A DNA stretch of 17,988 bases from Candidatus Brocadiaceae bacterium (GTDB lineage Bacteria; Planctomycetota; Brocadiia; SM23-32), in contig JAUWZH010000017.1 in NCBI GenBank assembly GCA_030615435.1, positions 1 to 17,988 of the forward strand, in the 5' to 3' direction. The position numbers and the translations under genes were made by a program. The notes under the pieces were generated by a model, which ran no database searches, had not been told where the DNA came from, and saw only the letters and a list, made by a program, of their open reading frames with translations. Numbering within the stretch: position 1 is the stretch's first letter; every line of letters begins with the position of its first letter. Of the stretch, positions 8,335 through 16,000 are shown in pieces.

Positions 8335-9642
8335 CTACCGCACCATCTCCGCGTGGAGCTGCCCAAGAAGGCCCAGGGCCTGCTCCGTTATTACGTCTTC
8401 GGCATGTGCGTCCAGGCAACCGCATCCCGGCCGTGTGGCGTAGCCGCCCTCTTCAATTGCGCGGCTGGTGGGAATGTAGCCGAGGGATCCGTTGGCCAGG
8501 TCTACGATAAACGTGTGCTCGTGAGGGCTTGCACGCTTGATCCGAACGCCGATCTCCGTGAAGAGCTCGCCCGGGATGGTCACGAACGCAGCGCCGCCAA
8601 CCGTGAAGCCGATCATTTCCACATCGTATTCCTTGGCGGCGCTGTCCGCCAGCTCCACACACATGCGGGCGTAGATCGCATCATCCACGCCGTCACGGAT
8701 GTTGACCACCTGCTCTCGGGCCCGGGCAGCGACCTCGCGAGCCCACTTCAGGTAGTCCGGGGCAATCTTGCGTGCGCCGACGCGAGAACGCGAGCACGCA
8801 GCGCCGAGGGTCTCACTGCCAGGTCGAATCCGCCGGGCGACTGCAAGCACCTCGCGTGCCAGCCACGTGCCCTTGCGCTCCAGACCCTCCCAGTCGCGCT
8901 CGCGAAAGGCCGGGATGTCCACGCTCCCCTGCGCGCCGTTGGTGAAGAGCGCTACTCCCCCCAGCTCCCGCTCGATCAGGGCCGATGCGAAGGCGGGATA
9001 GTCGCCGCTGATCTCGAACCACGTGCCCGGCGGCGTGTTCGGATGGCCGGCGTGGTTGTAAATGACGGCGAGCGTCGGCCCGCACGCGGCGTCAATGCGC
9101 ACCACGCCCACCTGTGGGTCGGGCACTCCTGCCGGGCCCAATATGTCGTCCCAGGAAAGGGCTTCCCAGTTCATCACGATCCGGCCATCTTTCGCCCAGA
9201 GCCGGCGGTATTCGCTGATGGTGAACTCCTCGCCGACTCCTGAGCCCGCGAGCGCGGGCACGGCCTTCTGCCGCGCCCGGGATACCAGGGCGACGAGTTT
9301 CTGCACGAGCCACTGGTTGTATGCATCTTCGCGTGGGCAGAAGAATCCGCAGGTCGCCGGGCCGGAATGGACGTGCGCGCACGCAATGACCTGCCTCTGC
9401 GGCAGGATGCCGGCCTGTTCGGAAATGCCGGCGCGCACGCGGGCCACGGTGTCGTCAGGGAGACCAACGAGCTCCAGACTCAGCAGCGCAAAAGGCCCGT
9501 CCGTGCCTTCGAGCACCAGCGCCCGCGCCGAGATGGGATCGTGCACGCCTTCACTCTTGCGGTCCCGCGGGTTCCCGTCCAGCCACACCGGATAGTCCGG
9601 CGTGATATCAATCTTCGCCGCACCGGCCTTCAGCGCCGCCAC
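8335..9642 (-). CDS. Neutral/alkaline non-lysosomal ceramidase-like protein (N-terminal domain)
   Basis: The 435-residue protein shows the N-terminal catalytic-domain hallmarks of the neutral ceramidase family: AGAAKIDITPDYP (6-18), GVHDPISARALVL (32-44), AHVHSGP (89-95), a NHAGHP segment (196-201) and NGAQGSVDIP (235-244). Histidines 90, 92 and 197/200 are candidate zinc ligands. True ceramidases are exported and carry an additional C-terminal Ig-like domain; this protein has neither a signal peptide nor that extra domain, and it sits in a sugar-enzyme operon. It is therefore more likely a cytoplasmic zinc amidase acting on an N-acylated small molecule than a lipid enzyme. The start is GTG at 9642, only 7 bases after the stop of the NagA-like gene, with AGGTGA just upstream. 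Family membership is clear; the substrate is inferred. Confidence 0.82.
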   Translation of the reverse strand: MAALKAGAAKIDITPDYPVWLDGNPRDRKSEGVHDPISARALVLEGTDGPFALLSLELVGLPDDTVARVRAGISEQAGILPQRQVIACAHVHSGPATCGFFCPREDAYNQWLVQKLVALVSRARQKAVPALAGSGVGEEFTISEYRRLWAKDGRIVMNWEALSWDDILGPAGVPDPQVGVVRIDAACGPTLAVIYNHAGHPNTPPGTWFEISGDYPAFASALIERELGGVALFTNGAQGSVDIPAFRERDWEGLERKGTWLAREVLAVARRIRPGSETLGAACSRSRVGARKIAPDYLKWAREVAARAREQVVNIRDGVDDAIYARMCVELADSAAKEYDVEMIGFTVGGAAFVTIPGELFTEIGVRIKRASPHEHTFIVDLANGSLGYIPTSRAIEEGGYATRPGCGCLDAHAEDVITEQALGLLGQLHAEMVR

Positions 9643-9649
9643 TGGTCAC

Positions 9650-10840
9650 CTATCCCTTCTCGAAGACAACCCTGCCCTTCACGATGGTCACTTCAACGCG
9701 CATCTCCTCATCCGCGATGCAAACATCTGCGTCCTTGCCCGCTTCGAGGCTGCCCTTTCGCCTCTGCGCACCGATCAGGCGAGCCGGATTGAGCGTAGCC
9801 ATCTGAACGGCCTGAGGCAAGGGCACCTCGGCCATGCGGGACATGTTGATTACCCCCCGGTTGAGCGTGAGCAGACTGCCGGCCAGGCCGCCATCGGCGG
9901 CGGTCCTGCACGAACGGCCGTCGGAGACGACCGGCATTCCGGGCGCAAGCTCATATCGGCCCGGGGGCATGCCGGCGGCCCTCGTGCTGTCCGTAATGAG
10001 GACGATCCGGCCCGTGCCCTTGGTCCGCACGGTGAGCTTCAGAAGCGGCGGCTTCACGTGAATGCCGTCCACGATGAGCTCGACGCTCAGGCTGTCCTCG
10101 CACAGTATGAGGTCCGCAAGGGCGGGCCACTCGCAGCCGGGCTCCTCCTGTGAGCGAGGCCTCATCCCGTCATAGAGGTGAATGACGTGACTGGCGCCGG
10201 CATCCACGGCCTTCGCGAGCACCTTCTCGTCGGCCGCAGAGTGCCCGATCGCCGCAACGATCCGATTCGCCTTCAGCCTCTTGATGAAACCGAGCGCGCC
10301 TTTCAACTCCGGCGAGAGCGTTACCATCTTGACGAGGCCCTTCCCCAGGCGGATCATCCGTTCCTGGACCCTCGCCGACGGGACGGGGAGGTGCCTTTCC
10401 GGGAATGCGCCGTATTCCGGATGGAAGTAGGGCCCTTCCAGGTGCACGCCGAGAATCTGCGCCCCGTCGCAGGCCGCCCTGGACGCGACCCTTAGGTCTT
10501 CGAGGCATTGCGCCAGTTCCTGCCCGCTCACGCAACTGAGCGTCGGCAGGAATCCGGTCACGCCGAAGCGAGCCATGTTACGCCTCATGTCGAGGATGGC
10601 GTCAACCCCTTCACTACAGTCGCTTCCGCAGAGGCCGTGAGTATGGGTTTCAATCAGTCCGGGCAGGACATTCTTTCCGCGTGCCGATACCCTGCGGGCT
10701 CCTTTCGGGATGGGCGTCTCTCGGGCGGCGCCGGCAGCGGCGATCTTGCCGCCCGCGATCACGACCCGGCCGGACCGGAACGTCTCCAGAGGGGTAATCA
10801 CCTCACCCCCGCTGATAACCAGGACATTGTCTTTCGTCAT
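9650..10840 (-). CDS. nagA: N-acetylglucosamine-6-phosphate deacetylase-like amidohydrolase
   Basis: The 396-residue protein spans the full NagA fold. An N-terminal beta-sandwich (LVISGGEVITP) leads to the metal-site motif ETHTHG at 64-69 (H66, H68; the usual first residue is Asp). HLEGPYF at 133-139 carries the metal-binding Glu135, followed by IGHSAA (H200), HLYDGM (H221; usually HLFNAM), VDGIHV (H261) and TDSTRAAG with D284 as the catalytic acid. The enzyme family removes the acetyl group from GlcNAc-6-phosphate in the cytoplasm, yielding glucosamine-6-phosphate. Changes at ETHTHG and HLYDGM, and the lack of a nagB or kinase gene beside it, leave room for a different N-acetylated sugar. 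ATG at 10840 has GGAGG 10 bases upstream and follows the dehydrogenase gene by 22 bases. Confidence 0.85.
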   Translation of the reverse strand: MTKDNVLVISGGEVITPLETFRSGRVVIAGGKIAAAGAARETPIPKGARRVSARGKNVLPGLIETHTHGLCGSDCSEGVDAILDMRRNMARFGVTGFLPTLSCVSGQELAQCLEDLRVASRAACDGAQILGVHLEGPYFHPEYGAFPERHLPVPSARVQERMIRLGKGLVKMVTLSPELKGALGFIKRLKANRIVAAIGHSAADEKVLAKAVDAGASHVIHLYDGMRPRSQEEPGCEWPALADLILCEDSLSVELIVDGIHVKPPLLKLTVRTKGTGRIVLITDSTRAAGMPPGRYELAPGMPVVSDGRSCRTAADGGLAGSLLTLNRGVINMSRMAEVPLPQAVQMATLNPARLIGAQRRKGSLEAGKDADVCIADEEMRVEVTIVKGRVVFEKG

Positions 10841-10862
10841 TGCCCCATTACCTCCACATGGC

Positions 10863-11639
10863 TCACTTGGCCGTGAGGCCGCCGTCCACCGGCAGGTTGA
10901 CCCCCGTCACGTACGCCGATGCATCGCTGGCGAGGAACACGACCGCTCCCTTCAGGTCCTCATCACCTGCCATCCGGCCCAGGGAAGTCCTCTTCTCGTA
11001 TCGCTTCAGGAATCTCTCATCCTGGTCTGCGAAATACCCACCGGGCGAGATGGCATTGCAGCGAACGCCGCGCGCTCCGTAATAGGCGGCGACGTAACGG
11101 GTGAAGTTCTCCATCCCGCTCTTGTTGAACCAGTAGTCCGGCGGCTGGCTCCAGCCGACTTCCTCGTAGATCCAGAAGTCCGGCCCCACCATGCCGTAGA
11201 TGGAGCTGATGTTGATGATGCTGCCGCTGCTGGCCTCGGCCATCCTCTCGCCGAAGGCCCGCGTGATGAGAAACAGGCCGGTGGCGTTGACCTTCATGCT
11301 CCGGTCCCAGGCTTCGACGGGATCGAGCCAGTCTTTCATGGTCCGGAGCGCTGCGTTGTTGACCAGCACGTCCAACTGCCCCGCCCGCTCGTAAATGGCA
11401 TCCCGGAGGGCGAGGATGGATTCTTCCTCGGCCAGGTCAAGCCGAAGCGCCGTTACGTCCAGGCCGCGGCCACGCTCCCTTTCGGCCAATTGCTCGAGGG
11501 CCGCTAGGTTGCGCGAGGCCACGAAGGTCTTCGCGCCCGCCTCCGCAACGGCCGCGACGATCTGTCGCCCGTACCGCCCCGCGCCGCCGGTCACAAGTGC
11601 GACCTTTCCTCTGAGGGAGAAGCTCTCCAGAACGTTCAT
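10863..11639 (-). CDS. Short-chain dehydrogenase/reductase (SDR)
   Basis: This is a classical SDR of 258 residues. Numbered from the start chosen here, TGGAGRYGRQ (17-26) is the glycine-rich NAD(P) loop, NNAA (94-97) the stabilising strand, SS at 145-146 the catalytic serine region, and YWFNK at 169-173 the Tyr-x3-Lys pair. Between Ser and Tyr there is an insertion (YGMVGPDFWIYEEVGW) seen in sugar- and polyol-type SDRs. The C-terminus (FLASDASAYVTGVNLPVDGG) is standard. ATG at 11639 is preferred over ATG at 11648: GGAAGGGG ends 9 bases before the former but directly abuts the latter. The ATG at 11648 would overlap the aldolase stop by eight bases; with the start chosen here the two genes are essentially contiguous. 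It probably makes or uses the keto intermediate that the neighbouring aldolase handles. Confidence 0.9.
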   Translation of the reverse strand: MNVLESFSLRGKVALVTGGAGRYGRQIVAAVAEAGAKTFVASRNLAALEQLAERERGRGLDVTALRLDLAEEESILALRDAIYERAGQLDVLVNNAALRTMKDWLDPVEAWDRSMKVNATGLFLITRAFGERMAEASSGSIINISSIYGMVGPDFWIYEEVGWSQPPDYWFNKSGMENFTRYVAAYYGARGVRCNAISPGGYFADQDERFLKRYEKRTSLGRMAGDEDLKGAVVFLASDASAYVTGVNLPVDGGLTAK

Positions 11640-11640
11640 C

Positions 11641-12438
11641 TCACCCATCCCCTTCCGCTGGAATCAGGCCGCTCTCGGCGACGGTTCGGATCACTCCGTC
11701 GAAGTACTGTCCAAGCCCCACCACGTCCGCGCAGATGCCGAGGAACTGGTAGCCACTGTTCCACATCTCTGGCACGTCCGACGCCGCGCACAGCGTGCCG
11801 GCGAACTTGCCGTGTCTCTTCGCCGCCTCTGCAACGGCCTTGCAGGCTTCGGCGATCTCCGGGGCATCCGGCTCGCCGATTTTCCCGATGCCGTGAGCGA
11901 AATCCGCCGGCCCAAAAAATAGCATGTCAAAGCCCGGCACCGCCGCGATTTCGTCGAGCTCCTCGAGCGGCTCGGGATCCTCGATCTGGAGCACCACGAA
12001 ACGCTCCCGGTTCGCCTGCTCGACGTACTTCACCGGAGGGATCTTGCCGAAGAATCCGTCGAGGTTCCCCCCATCAATCGGCCGCCGACCGACGGGATGG
12101 AACCGGGTCATGCGCACGATCTGCCTCGCCTGCTCCGCGCTCATGAGGTGCGGCACCATGATGCCTGCCGCGTCCATCTCCAGCGGCCTGACGTAGTCGG
12201 AGTAGCTTCCCCGGCAGACGCGGACCATTGCATCCACATCGTGCAGCTTCGCCGCGCGCACCATGTTTTCCAGGAGGATCCAGTCGGTCGGCACGTGCTC
12301 GTTGCAGAGCCATATGCAATCGAACCCGCTCGAGGCGGCGATCTCGACGACTCGCGGGTCGGCGGTATTCACCTTCGCACACGTCGCCAGGCGCCCTTCA
12401 CGGAGCCTGCGCAAGACCCGGCTTGGTCTCATCTCCAT
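11641..12438 (-). CDS. HpcH/HpaI-family class II aldolase
   Basis: The 265-residue protein matches the pyruvate/oxaloacetate-dependent class II aldolase family (HpaI, 2-dehydro-3-deoxyglucarate aldolase). H48 in CNEHVPTDW is the catalytic base, R73 (MVRVCRG) holds the pyruvate carboxylate, and E153 (QIEDPE) and D179 (FFGPADF) bind the divalent metal. The AAGIMVPHLMSAEQAR helix-strand segment (90-105) is the family signature. These enzymes reversibly split 2-keto-3-deoxy sugar acids or related 4-hydroxy-2-keto acids to pyruvate and an aldehyde. It is the first gene of the nine-gene minus-strand run; ATG at 12438 has GAAGGAGG with a 6-base spacer. Its first position would make it the exit step of a breakdown pathway, giving central metabolites, although the exact substrate is not set by the sequence. 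Confidence 0.9.
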   Translation of the reverse strand: MEMRPSRVLRRLREGRLATCAKVNTADPRVVEIAASSGFDCIWLCNEHVPTDWILLENMVRAAKLHDVDAMVRVCRGSYSDYVRPLEMDAAGIMVPHLMSAEQARQIVRMTRFHPVGRRPIDGGNLDGFFGKIPPVKYVEQANRERFVVLQIEDPEPLEELDEIAAVPGFDMLFFGPADFAHGIGKIGEPDAPEIAEACKAVAEAAKRHGKFAGTLCAASDVPEMWNSGYQFLGICADVVGLGQYFDGVIRTVAESGLIPAEGDG

Positions 12439-12636
12439 TCGTGTCCTCCTTCAAAGACCAAAAGATCGTGCTGGCGAGACAGGGAAAGCATTCCGCAACG
12501 AAGTGCCAGAGGGTTCGAGACGCCGAATCTTCGCAGGCCGCTTGAGACGGCCGCCTTGGAGATTGCACTTGACACCAAGGAACGCCTCCGCAATCCAATT
12601 ATCGGCGGAGCCGGTCGTGCCCGCAAGTCCCCGGTG

Positions 12637-12676
12637 TTGCAAGACTCGGCGCGAAGCAGCGCCGAAAGGGTCGCAA
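12637..12676. repeat. Extended inverted repeat (hairpin)
   Basis: A perfect 7-base stem (TCGGCGC at 12646-12652, GCGCCGA at 12659-12665) encloses a 6-base loop. It is extended by GAC/GTC (12643-12645, 12670-12672) and TTGC/GCAA (12637-12640, 12673-12676) with small internal loops. There is no T-run on either strand, so it does not look like a simple intrinsic terminator for either direction. It overlaps the start of the ankyrin-like remnant's frame and may be coding-related chance or a structured leader element. Confidence 0.4.
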
Positions 12677-12682
12677 AGGCAG

Positions 12683-12739
12683 AAGAACGGCCACCAGACC
12701 GCAGCGGCCCACCTCAAGCAGCATGGGGCGGTGGGGTAG
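12683..12739 (+). pseudogene. Ankyrin-repeat C-terminal remnant
   Basis: In this frame the last 18 codons before TAG read KNGHQTAAAHLKQHGAVG. This fits the second half of a final ankyrin repeat (xxGHxxxAxxLxxHGA). Nothing ankyrin-like precedes it, so only the tail of a former gene seems to survive. Part of the DNA (12706-12731) matches the similar remnant at 17209-17234 downstream of the lipoprotein gene. The call is weak because of its length. Confidence 0.3.
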
Positions 12740-12813
12740 CGGGCGGGGGGGATGGCGGCCAGGCGCCAGCCGGTGGTAGAATGGGCGTAGCTTCCGCAGA
12801 GGGAATCCGGAGG

Positions 12814-12853
12814 GGCATTTTTCGCGAACAAAACTTCAGTTGCGGGCGTCTAA
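12814..12853 (+). promoter_or_regulatory. ECF-sigma-type promoter candidate
   Basis: A GGCATTTTTCGC tract is followed by GAAC (12826-12829), 17 bases, then CGTCTAA (12847-12853). GAAC at -35 with CGTC at -10 and a 16-17-base spacer is the general layout of promoters read by extracytoplasmic-function sigma factors. It would start transcription near 12860, about 190 bases ahead of the lipoprotein gene. No sigma or anti-sigma gene is in the window. This is a pattern match only. Confidence 0.35.
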
Positions 12854-13048
12854 GAGTGTGGAGTGAGGCGGCCTTCCACGGGGGAGGTCGTGGTTGCGGT
12901 ACGTGAATGTCGCTGGGGGTGAGCGAGACGCAAGGGGCAGAACGTGGGACATCCTGGAGCCTTATCCCGTCTCAGGGCTGTCTGGAGGCACACGAGCGTA
13001 TTCCCTTAGATGATGGCGTAAGGCCTTACTGAGAAAGGAGAAAAGAAG

Positions 13049-16000
13049 ATGCGGGCGTTTGCGAAGATACTGATGGTTTCAGTGATACTGGCCGGATTAT
13101 TGGCAGCGGGCTGCACGAAAGAGGAGCCGGAGGCTGAAGCCCAGAGCCCCGTGGTCGGCGAGGAGACCAGAGGAGACCCCCCCTGGGGTGAGGCGGTGGA
13201 GGGCGTGCAGGCTGATGGGGAGACTTTCTTGAAAGAGGCGGCGAAGCGACTGACCGACGCCGTGGGGGGAGAATGGCGCGTGTCAAAGCGGGAACGGGCG
13301 TCCGGACTGGGTCCGGAGCTCTCCAGCAGCTCGTTCTCGACAGACCGGGCGGCAGTCCCATACTTCGTCTTTCCCTTCCCCCTGGATGAAACCGGTAAGG
13401 CAAAGCTGAAACTGTTCGGGCAGCACTGTAACGCTGCCCTGGTGCTTCTCGGGAGCAACGAACACTGCACGGTCCTTGCCGGGCCGTCACACCGGCTGGA
13501 TGTCTCCAGGAAGATAGTCCGTGCGCTACAGGTATCGTCCGTCCCGGAATCCGTAGCCGGATATGTGTCTGCCTGGAACGTTATTCGATTCAGCGGCCAA
13601 GTGACGGACCGCGAGACCGGGGACGTGATTGAGCAATATGCGCTGCAATATGGCCTCCCTGACCCGGATGATCCATCCCAGATCAAGTGGAGAGAGCCGA
13701 CGCCAAACCGTCGAAAGGATAGCAGGTTTGAGACAGGAGCCCACGTAGGCGAGGGCAAGAGAGCTTGGCTCCGTGTCGTGGCGGAGGGATACCTGCCCCA
13801 GCCGGTCACGGCGGAGCCATTGGTGGCCCCCGCTAATGTGTTGAATCTGTCGGTTCGGCTCACGAGAACTGTCGGAGAGAGGCCTGCCGAGAACTCTACG
13901 GTGAAGAAGGTTGAGTGGTTCGTTGACGGGGAGCGTGTAGAACGGCCACGTTTCACGGGTGCGCAGCAGAAGATTGGCGATATGACAGTTGGGGTGACAC
14001 CATTGGTGATCAGCGCCGTCAGAGATTTCGCGGACATATCCTCTCATTTCGCGGCCACTCCTTTGGCCGACAAAGACGGGTTTATGTACGCTGGAACCCC
14101 AACGGCGGGCGTCCCAATCACTACACGGCCGTTGACGTTGTTCTACATCCACTGCAGCAAAGCAGATCCGCGCGTCACCCTGCGGCCGGAGAAGGCAACT
14201 CTCCTTGATGGACAGGGCAATGAGCTGAGTGCCATCCAGTCGGAGAGAATCCACGCGAGCTGTCCGTCCTGGGAGTTTCCCCTATGGCGAGAGCACCACG
14301 ATGCGATCCATGGCTTCTTGGTGTTTTCACACCTGAACGACAGCTGTGCGCGAATCACCGTGAGACTTCCGTATTCTTACGCGGACAAAGAAGGCATGCT
14401 GCTTTACAAGTTTGGTCGAAAGGTCTTGCAGGAGCCGGTTCCACGAATAGGCCAGCGCACATTCACCAGGGGCGGGGGCAGAGAAGCCTCCTGGGGCGAG
14501 GCGGTGGAGGAGGCGCCCGAGGAGGACACGGAGCCGACGCCAAGTGGATGGGGCGAGGCGGTGGAGGGCGTGCAGGTCAGGCTGCGGGCGGATAAGAAGG
14601 TCCGGAAGATGGGCGAGGTGCCGACCTTGAAAGCCATTGTGCGCAACCTGGGAGAGCGCGAAATCAGAGTGCCGGAATACCAGGGCCCCTGTAAACTCGA
14701 AATGGACGGACGCTGGTTCAATCGTGGGGCTGCCGGCGACGCTAAGTATATGTCAGTCAAGCCCAGCAAGACCTCCAAAGACATTGTCTTCAGCCTCAAG
14801 GAAGTATGGTTTTCGGATCAGGGGAGCGGCAAGCGCCTGAGTATTGAGCCCGGCAGGCACACGTTCCGGGTGGCCATACCGGTAGCAGCCTCTCGCGTTG
14901 AGCCCACAGGGCCGGGCAAACGCTTGCAAATCATCAGCAACCCCGTCGAGATCACGATTGAAAGGGGGCTGCCCGGCAGCGAGCTGAGCATCGAGGATGC
15001 AGTGCGCGATCCTCGCTTCGCCTTCGCGGCCGTCTGCGAGGCACTGGGGGTTCTTCCGGATCACAGCAGGGAAACAGGAATGCGTCGCGGCGTGCAGAAG
15101 TTCAAGATCCTCGAAGTGCTGGCAGGAGCCGGACCAGATGCTGTGGCGGTTGAGCTGCGATACACTCGCTCCAACCTTCCTGATCGCCGCGAGCGCTCTC
15201 TCCGAAAGGGGGAGCGGGTTATCTGGATCGTCCGAAAACGTGATCAAAGCGCTGTGCCACCATGGGAAGGCGCCAAGGCCCTGCCCGACACGCCCGAGAA
15301 CCGCCAGGCGGTCATTGAGGCCGTCAAAGGGGAGGCAGGCTCCGAAGGCGCCGCGGGGCCCGATGCGGGCGAAGAGCGGAACGAAGTCACCTTCCACGAA
15401 GGCGCCCGCGTGACGCTCGAACTTGAGAAGCCGGAATACTTCCTCGGCGAAAACATCCTCGTGCACTATTGCCTGGAGAACACGGGGAAAGAGCCGTTCA
15501 AGATCAGCGTCGGTGGCGACTATCGCGGCTCGCGTGCCCGGCGGTTCAAGGTGAGAGCAACGGGCGAGCACGGCAAACCCGTTGACGATCCCGACCCGTC
15601 AGGCTTGTGCTTCGGCGGGCGAAGATGGTCGCCAGAAGTCAAGCCGGGCGAGACGTACTACGCAACCCTGCCGCTCACCCGTTACTGCCGCTTCGAGAAG
15701 CCGGGCGTCTACACGATTCGCGCCGTCCATGACCTCGGCTGGCATGTGACCGACGAGCGGAAGCTCCCCGTCGGCGAGACGAAGATCAAGCTCGTGACGC
15801 CGACGCCGCAGCAGGCGCGGCAGGTCGTCGAAGAAATGTACAAGCTGCCCAAAGGCCCCAACGGGACAGTCGGGCAGAAGTCACGACCTTACGCGGACTT
15901 CACCGCGCTCTGGTATCCGGTCTACCTCCCGATCCTACTCGAACACGCCCAGGGGTGCGATGAGGACGCCCTAAGAGCCATCGGCCATGTGCCGACGCCC

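Larger units (their letters stand above)
12439..13048 (+). other. 610-base region without an intact gene, between two divergent transcription units
   Basis: No reading frame here has a start with a ribosome binding site, family motif and full length together. The part next to 12438 should hold the promoter of the minus-strand operon, but no good -10/-35 pair was found. From 12637 to 12739 lie an extended inverted repeat and an ankyrin-like coding remnant. At 12814-12853 there is an ECF-type promoter-like sequence pointing to the lipoprotein gene, leaving a leader of about 195 bases. The remaining sequence (12740-12810 and 12860-13030) is G-rich with no recognised feature. Confidence 0.6.

Noticed and set aside
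5884..9243. Long plus-strand frames (5884-7119 and 7402-9243)
   Set aside because: Both mirror the codon structure of the dehydrogenase, aminotransferase and ceramidase-like genes on the minus strand and show no family motifs.
12569..12602. TTGACA followed by AATTAT on the plus strand as a sigma-70 promoter
   Set aside because: The spacer would be 22 bases, too long, and no gene follows for over 400 bases; at 17 bases the sequence does not resemble a -10 box.
12398..12626. Small minus-strand frames upstream of the aldolase as a regulator gene
   Set aside because: They lack a start with a ribosome binding site, overlap each other, and show no helix-turn-helix motif that could be defended.
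12637..12676. Hairpin as an intrinsic terminator
   Set aside because: There is no T-run after the stem on either strand and no gene ends just before it.
13006..14037. A 343-codon minus-strand frame opposite the lipoprotein gene
   Set aside because: It is Ser/Thr/Pro-rich with no motif; the plus-strand frame has a clear lipoprotein signal and ribosome binding site.
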